NCBI RefSeq assembly: GCF_014205635.1
Contig: NZ_JACIIV010000023.1
Coordinates: 1 to 64,000 of the forward strand
Length of the DNA stretch: 64,000 nucleotides
DNA from: Polymorphobacter multimanifer
Lineage (GTDB): Bacteria; Pseudomonadota; Alphaproteobacteria; Sphingomonadales; Sphingomonadaceae
Reading direction: 5' to 3'
The notes below the pieces were generated by a model, which was not told the origin of the DNA, ran no database searches, and saw only the letters and a program-made list of their open reading frames with translations. The position numbers and the translations under genes were made by a program. Below, one piece after another: positions 1 through 7,851 of this stretch (its first letter is position 1; every line of letters begins with the position of its first letter).

Positions 1-16
1 AAAGGGACAAGCCTAA

Positions 17-87
17 CCAATGGCCGGGTTTTACACCGCCCTCATCGACACGCCGCCGACGATCCAATGGCCTGGTTTGTCACCGCC
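17..87. repeat. Pair of 24-nt direct repeats, possible insertion-sequence terminal region
   Basis: Two 24-nt copies at 17-40 and 64-87 match at 21 of 24 positions and start 47 nt apart. Each begins CCAATGGCC and ends CACCGCC. Short TTGTCAC motifs recur at about 78, 135 and 218. The first 260 bases are clearly AT-richer than the rest of the window and hold no convincing gene. Multiple roughly 20-nt repeats near an end are known for IS21-family elements, so this may be the end of one whose transposase lies left of the window. That is an inference; no transposase or exact terminus was seen. Confidence 0.35.
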
Positions 88-266
88 GTGCACACGCTTC
101 CGAAACCTGCCGGTCGGCTTGAGGCCCAGATCTTGTCACTCCGCTGTTTATACGTTGAAAATCGATTCCCTTGTTGGGAGGCTGGCGTAGATTTCCCAAC
201 AATTTGAGTGCCCAGTTTTGTCACGTCCGGGGCACCATTATTCAGTTGTAATTTGTACACCTTGGC

Positions 267-289
267 CTCCGCGCCTTAAAGGCGCGGAG
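267..289. terminator. Perfect hairpin 3' of the desulfhydrase gene
   Basis: An 11-nt arm starting CTCCGCGCC pairs perfectly with its complement across one central base; in practice this is a stem of about 9 bp with a TTAAA loop. It lies about 100 nt past the stop of the minus-strand desulfhydrase gene and could end that operon. There is no clear T-run on the minus-strand side, so a Rho-independent terminator is only a possibility. The rest of 290-389 shows nothing recognisable. Confidence 0.3.
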
Positions 290-389
290 AACGGTGTTTG
301 CTTGAGCGGGTTTCGAGCGCCAAGGTCGCGCGAACTCTTTGTCTCCAGCGGTTTTGCAATCCTGGCGTGCGACGGCGCTGCAGCGCGGC

Positions 390-1385
390 TCAGTGGCGCA
401 GGATCTCTGCGAACGCCGGCAGGCTGGGCGCGCCGCCGGTGTGCAGGAAGAGGACGCGCTCCTTCCGGTCGATGCGGCCGTCGCGGACCGCCGCAATCAG
501 CCCCGCCATTGCCTTGCCGGAATACACGGCATCGAGGAGCACCCCCTCGCAGCGCGCCAGCAGCTGCACCGCCTCGATCATCGCGTCGGTGGGAAGCGAA
601 TAGCCCGGGCCGACCTGGGCGTCATCGACCTGCACAGCTTCTGCGTCGGGGGCCGGGGTGCCGAGCAGGGCCGCCGTGGCCACCGCGAGCGTATGGACAT
701 TGCCCTCCTGCGTCGTCCGGTCCCGTCGCACACTCACGCCGTGCACCGGCAGCCGCGAATTGAGCGCGGTCAGCCCCGCCAGGATGCCGGCATGGGTGCC
801 GGCGCTGCCGCTCGCCACCACGAACCGATCGAAGCTCATCCCCATCTCGAAGCTCTGCGCCACCACCTCGGCGGCACAGGCTGCATAGCCGAGCGCGCCC
901 AGCGGGTTGGAGCCGCCGCCGGGGATGGAATGGGGCACGCCGCCCGCCGCACGAACGGCCGCCGCTTCGGTGGACATTTCGGCTGCAAGATCGGTGCCGA
1001 GCGGCACCACGCGCAGGCTTTCCGCCCCCATCAGCTGGAACAGGAAATTGTTGCCCACGGCCTCGGGCGAATAGCTTCCGGGCACGCGCTCCTCGATGAT
1101 GAGCCGGCACTTCAGCCCCTCCCTGGCGGCGGCGGCGAGGGTGAGGCGGCAATGGTTGCTCTGCGGGGCACCGACAGTGATGAGCGTGTCCGCCCCTTCG
1201 GCAAGCGCTGCGGCGACCAGGAATTCGAGCTTGCGGGTCTTGTTGCCGCCGCCTGCCAGCCCGAGCAGATCATCGCGCTTGATCCAGATGTCGGCGCCCC
1301 CCAACGCCTTCGAAAGCCGCGGAAGCGGCTCGATCGGCGTGAAGCCCTGTGTGTAGCGGCGACGGGGAAAGCGGGCGAGGTCCAT
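390..1385 (-). CDS. dcyD: D-cysteine desulfhydrase / ACC deaminase-family PLP enzyme
   Basis: A 331-residue PLP-dependent enzyme of the family holding D-cysteine desulfhydrase, L-cysteate sulfo-lyase and ACC deaminase. Known members catalyse beta-elimination or deamination, for example releasing pyruvate, ammonia and sulfide from D-cysteine. The N-terminus (RFPRRRYTQGFTPIEPLPRL) is typical of the family. The PLP lysine is expected at K49 in GGGNKTRKLEFL, followed by the QSNHCR substrate loop near residue 77. There is no signal peptide, so it is cytosolic. The ATG at 1385 was chosen because family homology begins there; an upstream extension would be arginine/proline-rich filler. It is the last gene of a co-directional run behind the M14 peptidase (about 100-nt gap). 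Substrate preference (D-cysteine, cysteate or a cysteine S-conjugate) cannot be settled from sequence alone. Confidence 0.85.
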   Translation of the reverse strand: MDLARFPRRRYTQGFTPIEPLPRLSKALGGADIWIKRDDLLGLAGGGNKTRKLEFLVAAALAEGADTLITVGAPQSNHCRLTLAAAAREGLKCRLIIEERVPGSYSPEAVGNNFLFQLMGAESLRVVPLGTDLAAEMSTEAAAVRAAGGVPHSIPGGGSNPLGALGYAACAAEVVAQSFEMGMSFDRFVVASGSAGTHAGILAGLTALNSRLPVHGVSVRRDRTTQEGNVHTLAVATAALLGTPAPDAEAVQVDDAQVGPGYSLPTDAMIEAVQLLARCEGVLLDAVYSGKAMAGLIAAVRDGRIDRKERVLFLHTGGAPSLPAFAEILRH

Positions 1386-1485
1386 GGCAATCAATTCCTG
1401 AAAATGGGGATGCAGGGGTTTACGAGCATGCGGGATGCGCCGCCAGCGCTGCCGGCGGCGGTTCGGGTCGGGCAGGTGCGGTGTC

Positions 1486-4248
1486 CTAGCGCTCGGCGCC
1501 ACCATATTGCAGCGCGTTGAACAGGAACTTAAAGGTGCCATAGGATTGTGCGCGCTGCACGACCTCGGGCCCCATCACGAACAGCTTGCCGCGGCCGACA
1601 TCGATGTCGGCCACCGCGATCGTGCCCGCCAGCTGCTCCTGGCCCACCGCCCAGCCGCTGCGCAGCAGATCGCGGCCCTGGAACCATGAGACCGGCGTTG
1701 CGGTTCCCTGGCCGGCTGTCGGGGTGAAGCTGGGGGAGCGGTTGAAGAAGATGTCGATCTCCGCCGGCAGGCCATAGGCAAGCGGCTGGCGATTATCGAC
1801 CTGCGCGCGCAGGATCGAGCCGGGGATGAAGAAGGCCTTTGTGTCCAGCCCTCGCGTCTCGCCATTCTCGGTGCGGCTGAGTGCATGCGTCAGGGGAGCA
1901 TGGAACAGCTCGGCCAGGCGGGCGGAACCGCCGATCGCCACCACTGAACCGCCATTGCGCAGGAAGTCGGTGAGCGCTGGCAGCGTCTTTGCGTCCGAAA
2001 GATTGCCGGTGGTCGCCTTGAGGTCCGCGGGCGTGTCCTCGGGGCTCGGCTGGCGCGCCGGGCGGTCGTTGCCCCAGGCGCCCTTGCCGGGCATCGCGCC
2101 ATCGGAAAACAGCAGCACATCGAAGTTGCGCTGCAGTCCGCCGGCCTCGACGCGCTGGGGATAGACGACCTCGAACGGGAATTCGAACTGCTCGAGCACC
2201 CAGCGGGTCCAGCCCGCGGTCATCAGCCCGCCATAGCGGTCGACGAGCCCGACCCGCACCGGCTTGAGCTTCACGACCTCGCCGGCGGGAGCGGTTGCGG
2301 CGGCATGGGCGACGAGCCCGAGCTCGCGCACCGCGGTGGTGATGATGGCCTGTGCCGCAGGCGACGCCGGCACCCAGATGGCGCCGGGCGCCAGGCTGGT
2401 GCTGCCCGCCATGGTGGCGGCCTTGAGCCACGCCGGCTTCAACCCTGCCTTGAGCAGCCGGTTGGTGAGGATGAAGCTGTTGTTGGTCTCATGGCCGATC
2501 AGCCAGCCGGCATTGCCGCTGCCTTCGATCCGTCCGGCGGGTGGGGTCATCAAGTCAGCCACGGGGGTGAAACTGCCGTCGAAGCCGTCGAGCACCCGGT
2601 CGAAGCCCACGCCCATCTGATAGGCGAGGGTGTAGCCGGCCACGTCATAGGGCGGGGTGGGCGCGCCGCCGGGGAAAGGAATGTCGTTGGGGTGATCCTG
2701 CGGTTCGAACATGTCGAGCACATGCGGGCGATAGGCCTGGGCGGTGCGCACGATGTAGCTGCCCGCCGGATAGGATTTGCCGCCCGCCGTGAAGCCCGCG
2801 GTGGCGCGCTCGACCTCGACCCCGGCCTTGATGAGCGCGTTGAGGAAGGTGATCGCGGTGGGCATGTCGCGCTGGTCGGCGGAGATCACATAGGCGCGGG
2901 CGTCGCGGTCCTCGGGCGCTTGCAGCACGCTGGCATACAGTGCCGGATCAACCTTCTTCGGCCCGCCGGCGCGGGGCCGCTCATATTCGTCGCTGCCGTC
3001 CACCTTGAGCGGTGCTGCATTGGCGAGGCGCTCGACCTTGGACGGGGTGATCGTCCAGCTGTCCTTGCTGCCCTTGGCGATGCTGTTGGCACCCATGCGG
3101 TAGATGTTGAACAGCAGCCGCTCGCGGTTGCGCGAGGCATAGTCGAGCACCGCGCGGTTGAGCGTCCATTGATAGTCGAGCGTGTCCTGCAGCTTCCATT
3201 CGCGCGGGCCGATCGGCATCAGCTCGTCGCCGCGCGGCAGCTGGGTGGCCGGCACCAGCGGGATGGTGGTTGGCGTGGGGCCGCCGATGATCTCGGTGAG
3301 CAGCCCGATGCTGTTGTGGAAATAGGCGACCGAGCGTTCCATGCCGTTGTGCCAGGTCGAGTAGCGCGCCGCACTGCGCATCCCCGAGCCGGCCTTGCCC
3401 TCGGCAATGAGGCGCGAGTGCATCGACGAGCCGATTTCGTTGAGCTGCGTCATCACAATCGGATCATAGTTGAAGTTGAACGGATCGCGGAACGGCGGCA
3501 CGAACACCACCATGCCTTCCGGCCCGGTCTGGTGCTGGTTGTAGACGATCTGCGGATACCATTGGCGGAACAGCACCCGGTTGACGTTCTCGGTCTCGGG
3601 CATCTGCGCCATGTAGCTGTCGCGGTTGTTATCGTGGCCGACATACTTCTGGTAGAGGCGTGGCAGCGTCGAGAACTCGCGCTTTTTCGGGTCGGCGTGG
3701 CGCATGTACCAGTTGCTCACCAGCTCCATGCCATCGGGATTGTCGTGGCCGAACAGGATGATGCAATCCTCGAGCATCCGCATCGTCTCGGGGTCGGTCT
3801 GGGTGAGCATCCGGTGCAGCACCTGGATCTGGCCCTGCGAGGTGACCGTCTCGGTGGCGTGCATGCCGGCATCGATCCAGACGATTGCCTTGCCTTCGGC
3901 GGCCAGGCGCTGCGCAGCGACATCGTCGAGGCCGCGGGCGCGCGCCAGCTTTTCGGCGATGGCGCGATACTCTTCCAGTCGCGCCAGATTGGCCGGCGTC
4001 GAGACGATGGCCACCCATTGCGTGCGGCCCTCGGCGGTCTTGCCGATGTCGACCAGCTTCATCCGGTCGGATTCGCCGGCCAGCTTCTTCAGATAGGCCT
4101 CATACTCGGTGTAGTTGGCGAGGTAATAGTCGGTGCCGGGCGGCTGCTTGAAGAATTGCGCGGGCGCCGTCTGCGCGCTCGCCGCAAGCGGCATGGCCAG
4201 CATTGCGGCCGACAGGAAAAGCCATTGCGGGCTCAGGGGCATCTTCAT
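1486..4248 (-). CDS. Exported M14-family zinc carboxypeptidase, large
   Basis: A 920-residue exported metallopeptidase. The start at 4248 gives a classic signal peptide (MKMPLSPQWLFLSAAMLAMP, then cleavage after ASA), so it is periplasmic or secreted. The M14 catalytic domain covers roughly residues 25-400. It shows the zinc motif HATE, an NPDG motif, a later histidine in YNQHQTGPEG (candidate third zinc ligand) and a candidate catalytic glutamate in LLTEIIGG. The long C-terminal half, with a glutamine amidotransferase-like beta/alpha region, is usual for the large bacterial M14 proteins of this length. It lies 40 nt downstream of the gamma-glutamyltransferase in the same operon, which suggests sequential trimming of one peptide substrate. 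M14 members include gamma-D-glutamyl and ordinary carboxypeptidases; exact specificity is unknown. Confidence 0.85.
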   Translation of the reverse strand: MKMPLSPQWLFLSAAMLAMPLAASAQTAPAQFFKQPPGTDYYLANYTEYEAYLKKLAGESDRMKLVDIGKTAEGRTQWVAIVSTPANLARLEEYRAIAEKLARARGLDDVAAQRLAAEGKAIVWIDAGMHATETVTSQGQIQVLHRMLTQTDPETMRMLEDCIILFGHDNPDGMELVSNWYMRHADPKKREFSTLPRLYQKYVGHDNNRDSYMAQMPETENVNRVLFRQWYPQIVYNQHQTGPEGMVVFVPPFRDPFNFNYDPIVMTQLNEIGSSMHSRLIAEGKAGSGMRSAARYSTWHNGMERSVAYFHNSIGLLTEIIGGPTPTTIPLVPATQLPRGDELMPIGPREWKLQDTLDYQWTLNRAVLDYASRNRERLLFNIYRMGANSIAKGSKDSWTITPSKVERLANAAPLKVDGSDEYERPRAGGPKKVDPALYASVLQAPEDRDARAYVISADQRDMPTAITFLNALIKAGVEVERATAGFTAGGKSYPAGSYIVRTAQAYRPHVLDMFEPQDHPNDIPFPGGAPTPPYDVAGYTLAYQMGVGFDRVLDGFDGSFTPVADLMTPPAGRIEGSGNAGWLIGHETNNSFILTNRLLKAGLKPAWLKAATMAGSTSLAPGAIWVPASPAAQAIITTAVRELGLVAHAAATAPAGEVVKLKPVRVGLVDRYGGLMTAGWTRWVLEQFEFPFEVVYPQRVEAGGLQRNFDVLLFSDGAMPGKGAWGNDRPARQPSPEDTPADLKATTGNLSDAKTLPALTDFLRNGGSVVAIGGSARLAELFHAPLTHALSRTENGETRGLDTKAFFIPGSILRAQVDNRQPLAYGLPAEIDIFFNRSPSFTPTAGQGTATPVSWFQGRDLLRSGWAVGQEQLAGTIAVADIDVGRGKLFVMGPEVVQRAQSYGTFKFLFNALQYGGAER

Positions 4249-4288
4249 GGGCGAAGCACTCCGAAAAACAGGAAAGCAGATGGAACGG

Positions 4289-6016
4289 TCATCGCACCCC
4301 GAGCGCCAGCGCATCGGGGCGGCGGGTGTCGGCAGCGCCCATGAAGCGACCGCCCTCGATCATGATCGATTGCGTGCTGCCCATGGTGTTGGAGGGGCGA
4401 ACCTTGTGGCCGCGCGCCTGCAGCAGCCCGACAAGATCGGGCGAAAAGCCTTCCTCGAGCTCGAGCGGCGCATTGCCGGCCCCCTGGTTGAGACGGGGGC
4501 GCTGGGCGGCCTCGGCAATGTTGAGCTTGTAGTCGATCGCATTGACCAGCAGCTGCGCCATGGTGCCGATGATATAGCCGCCGCCGGGCGTGCCGGTGAC
4601 AAGCCAGGGCTTGTCGTGTTTGAACACGATGAGCGGCGTGATCGTCGATCCCAGCCGCTTGCGCGGCGCCGGCCAGGTGGCTTCGCGGCGCGGGTCCGTG
4701 CTCCCCCAGGCGAAGTTGCCGAGCGAGTTGTTGAGGAGGAAGCCGGTGCCGGGGGCCACCACATGCGCGCCATAGGAGGCGGTGAGGGTGTAGGTGTTGG
4801 CCACCGCATTGCCGTGGCTGTCCGCCACCGAGAAATGCGTCGTGTCGGCACTTTCGTGCGGATAGGGGTTGCCATCGGGAAGCGTGTCGGCGCCCAGCGA
4901 GGCCTGCATGGTGATGAGCTTGGCGCGCTCGGCGGCATAGGCCTTGCTGGCCAGGCCCTTGGCCGGCGTCTGCCACTGCGGGCCGCCGCCCACCAGCCGC
5001 CGGTCCGACGCAGCGATTTTCAGCGCCTCGGCGATCACGTGCAGGCTGTCGGTGCTGCCCCAGCCATAGCTGGCGAGCGGAAAATGCTCGAGGATGTTCA
5101 TCGCCTGCGCGAGCGTCACCCCGGCCGACGTCGGCGGCATGAAGGCGATCGGCAGGTCGCGGTAGCTCGACCAGACCGGCTCCAGCACATCGGCCTGATA
5201 GTCGGCGAGGTCAGCCGCCGTCATCACGCCGCCGCCGGCCTGCACGCCCTTGACCAGCCTCTCGGCGACCTTGCCCTTGTAAAAGGCATCGCGGCCACCA
5301 TTGGCGATCTGGGTCAGGGTCCAGGCGAGGTCGGGCTGCTTGAAGAGGTCGCCCGGCGCATAGGGATTGCCGTCCTTCTTCATGAAGGCCGCGCGGGCAC
5401 CGGGGTCGTTGCCCAGCATCGTCTTGCGCCCGGCGGTGGCCTCGGCCTCGCCATCGGTCAACACAACGCCGTCGCGCGCCAGCTTGATGGCGGGGGCGAG
5501 CAGCGCCTTCCAGGTCATGCTGCCGAAGCGGCGGTGCGCCTCCCACATGCCCGCGACCGTGCCCGGCACCGAGACGCCCTTGAACGACATCACCTTGTCG
5601 CGGTCCTGCTTGCCCTTGGCGTCGAGCAGCAGATCGGGCGTGGTGGCGATGGGGGCAAGGCCATAATAGTTGATCGCGATGGTGGTCGCCGGCCGCTCCT
5701 TCCTCGCGGCCATGTGCGCCACCATATAGCCGCCGCCGCCGATGTTGCCGGCGCGCGGCAGCGTCACCGCCTCGGCAAAGGCCATGGCGATGGCGGCGTC
5801 CACGGCGTTGCCGCCCTTGCGCAAGATGGCCACGCCGACGTCGCTCGCCGGCGCGCTCTGGCTCACCACCATGCCGCCGCGGCCGATGGTGGCGCCGTTG
5901 ATGGTGCTGTAGCTGACGATGTCGCCACCGCTGACGCGCGGTTCGCCTTCGGCGTCCTGTGCCATCGCGGGCCCGCACAGCAGCAGTCCCATTGCGGCGC
6001 CGAATATCGTCTTCAT
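4289..6016 (-). CDS. ggt: Gamma-glutamyltransferase (periplasmic, autoprocessing)
   Basis: A 575-residue gamma-glutamyltransferase/hydrolase precursor. It cleaves gamma-glutamyl bonds (glutathione, its conjugates, gamma-Glu dipeptides) in the periplasm. A signal peptide ends at about residue 20 (LLLCGPAMAQ). The autocatalytic site is T392 in DTTHFSVADS, almost the same position as the E. coli nucleophile, so cleavage should yield a large subunit of about 370 and a small subunit of about 184 residues. The conserved GNIGGGGYMV, SVPGTV and GTPGGG segments are all present. It begins 28 nt after the amidohydrolase stop and is followed 40 nt later by the M14 peptidase. Function is well supported; the physiological substrate is not known. 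Confidence 0.92.
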   Translation of the reverse strand: MKTIFGAAMGLLLCGPAMAQDAEGEPRVSGGDIVSYSTINGATIGRGGMVVSQSAPASDVGVAILRKGGNAVDAAIAMAFAEAVTLPRAGNIGGGGYMVAHMAARKERPATTIAINYYGLAPIATTPDLLLDAKGKQDRDKVMSFKGVSVPGTVAGMWEAHRRFGSMTWKALLAPAIKLARDGVVLTDGEAEATAGRKTMLGNDPGARAAFMKKDGNPYAPGDLFKQPDLAWTLTQIANGGRDAFYKGKVAERLVKGVQAGGGVMTAADLADYQADVLEPVWSSYRDLPIAFMPPTSAGVTLAQAMNILEHFPLASYGWGSTDSLHVIAEALKIAASDRRLVGGGPQWQTPAKGLASKAYAAERAKLITMQASLGADTLPDGNPYPHESADTTHFSVADSHGNAVANTYTLTASYGAHVVAPGTGFLLNNSLGNFAWGSTDPRREATWPAPRKRLGSTITPLIVFKHDKPWLVTGTPGGGYIIGTMAQLLVNAIDYKLNIAEAAQRPRLNQGAGNAPLELEEGFSPDLVGLLQARGHKVRPSNTMGSTQSIMIEGGRFMGAADTRRPDALALGVR

Positions 6017-6044
6017 GCCATTTCCTTCCCCGGCTGGCGCGGCA

Positions 6045-7826
6045 TCAATAGAAGCTGATATTGTCCACCTGCAGCCACATGCGCTGGCCCCCCGGCCGCG
6101 TGCCGCCGAGCTCCACCTGCGTCACATCCTGGCCGGTCCAGCTTGCGCCCCCCTGGCGCCCGCGCGCCACCGGCTTGAATGCCGAGAAGGGTATCTCCTT
6201 CGACGCCCATTGCTCCGCCCCCGTCACCGCAGCTTCCCAAGCGCCGTCGAGGCCATTGATCCGGATCCGGTAATCGCCATCGCCCTTCAAGTCGAAGCGC
6301 ACGCCCTTGAACGACGACACATCGACCGGCACCACCGAGCCGCGTGTGAGCGGCACTGCGAAGCCGGCATAAGGCGCTTCCTTCACCGCCATGCGGGCGG
6401 ACAGCGCCAGCGCCTTGCCGCCGCCATCGCGCGGCACGACCTGGGTGATCTCCACCGTCCGGTCATGGCCGCCATCGGGGGTTTCCAGTCGCAGCGTGTC
6501 GAGCGCCGAGCGCCGGTCGGTCCGCTCGAAGTCGTCGATCAGCGCCGTCACGGTCACGGCCGGCAGCCGGTTGGCGCTGTTGGCGGCGGGCATCGGCGCA
6601 GCACCGGCACCGCTCACCAGCCGGCCATCGATGAAGACATGGCTGATCTTGTGGACATCGGCGATCTGGTCCCAGGGCTTCCCGTCGATCAGCACGATGT
6701 CGGCGCGCTTGCCGGGGCTGATGGTGCCGCGGTCTCCGTCCAGCCGCATCACCCGGGCGCTGGTCGCGGTGCCGGCGACGAGCGCCTGGGCGGGGCTGAG
6801 CCCGGCCTTCACCAGCAGCTCCATCTCCTGCAATGTGGAGACGCCGTGCGGCGTCCCCGGCATCCCGGCGTCGGTGCCGAGCGCGATCGGCACTCCGGCA
6901 TCGAACAGTGCCTTCACATTCTGCAGTGCGTAACCGAACTTGCGCACCGACTGGACGTAGCGCGGATCGGCCGGGTCCACCGGCGTCGCCCGCGGCTTGT
7001 CGGGGTTGTAGACTGCCAGCGTCGGCGCCATCGCCATGCCGCTGGCCTTGATCGCGGCGACCTCGGCAGCGCTGATCGGCCGGTCCTGCAGCCCGTGCGC
7101 GAGCGAATCGACCTCGCCGCGCGCGGCCACCAACCCGCGTTCCACAGTCACCGTGTGGGTCAGCACCGGCCAGCCGCGCTTGTGCGCCTCCTGCGAGAGC
7201 GCCTGCAGCGTCCATTCGTCCATGCTCGTGTTGTCGGGCGAGGTGCCGTAGCGCCAGCCATCGGCAAAGGCCTTGATGAGATCGGGCTTGTAGGCATCGA
7301 GCGACTGCACGGCCGCGCGTGCCGCCTCGGGCGTGCTCACCCAGATGGTGGTCGACTGGTCCCCCCAGTCCGCGCCGTGCCCGCCCGGCGTGCTCACCCG
7401 TGCTGCAAAATGCACATGCGGCGTTGCCAGCTGCTTGAGCCACTCTCGCCGCGGCGCATAGGATTCGGGCTGCTGGTGGAAGTCGTTCACCGTCGTCACG
7501 CCGGCCTTCACATAGGCGGTGGCGATCTGCGGCGTGGTGTTGGGGGCACCACCCGGCGTCCAGTGGGTGTGCACATCCAGGAATCCTGGCAACAGCGCCT
7601 TGCCGCGCGCATCGATGCGCGTCGCCCCGCGCGGCACCTTCACATCCGGGCCGAGCGCCTTGATCCGCCCATCCTCGATCCACACGGTTGCCGCCGTGGG
7701 TGCGGCACCCGTACCATCGAACACCATGGCTCCGGTGATCGCGGTCACCGGCCCGGCGGCGAGTGCCGCCGATGCCATGAGGGGGAAAAGCGCCGTCGCC
7801 AGCAGTGCGGTCTTGCTCGGCATCAT
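6045..7826 (-). CDS. Exported metal-dependent amidohydrolase with C-terminal CIA30-like domain
   Basis: A 593-residue exported protein. After a signal peptide (MMPSKTALLATALFPLMASA), residues 25-430 form an amidohydrolase-superfamily domain of the imidazolonepropionase/prolidase-like type. Candidate metal ligands are DVHTH (H86, H88), histidines in VLTHTV and SLAHGL, and the aspartate of GTDAGMPG. Residues of about 440-593 form a separate beta-rich domain resembling CIA30/galactose-binding folds (DFERTDRRS, GVRFDLKGDGDYRIRI and a terminal LQVDNISFY). ATG codons at 7826 and 7823 are equivalent choices. It follows the TonB receptor by 25 nt. Related exported amidohydrolases include Xaa-Pro dipeptidases and cyclic-imide hydrolases; the substrate here is unknown but probably a peptide product. 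Confidence 0.82.
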   Translation of the reverse strand: MMPSKTALLATALFPLMASAALAAGPVTAITGAMVFDGTGAAPTAATVWIEDGRIKALGPDVKVPRGATRIDARGKALLPGFLDVHTHWTPGGAPNTTPQIATAYVKAGVTTVNDFHQQPESYAPRREWLKQLATPHVHFAARVSTPGGHGADWGDQSTTIWVSTPEAARAAVQSLDAYKPDLIKAFADGWRYGTSPDNTSMDEWTLQALSQEAHKRGWPVLTHTVTVERGLVAARGEVDSLAHGLQDRPISAAEVAAIKASGMAMAPTLAVYNPDKPRATPVDPADPRYVQSVRKFGYALQNVKALFDAGVPIALGTDAGMPGTPHGVSTLQEMELLVKAGLSPAQALVAGTATSARVMRLDGDRGTISPGKRADIVLIDGKPWDQIADVHKISHVFIDGRLVSGAGAAPMPAANSANRLPAVTVTALIDDFERTDRRSALDTLRLETPDGGHDRTVEITQVVPRDGGGKALALSARMAVKEAPYAGFAVPLTRGSVVPVDVSSFKGVRFDLKGDGDYRIRINGLDGAWEAAVTGAEQWASKEIPFSAFKPVARGRQGGASWTGQDVTQVELGGTRPGGQRMWLQVDNISFY

Positions 7827-7851
7827 CAGCCTTGTCCCCCTGATTGACTGC

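Noticed and set aside
339-1520. Long plus-strand open frame opposite the desulfhydrase gene
   Set aside because: It is a mirror of the real minus-strand gene in GC-rich DNA; its translation is rich in H, R, A and G and shows no family features.
2305-6058. Plus-strand open frames of 640-680 residues over the M14 and GGT genes
   Set aside because: Antisense shadows; the minus-strand proteins carry complete catalytic motifs and signal peptides.
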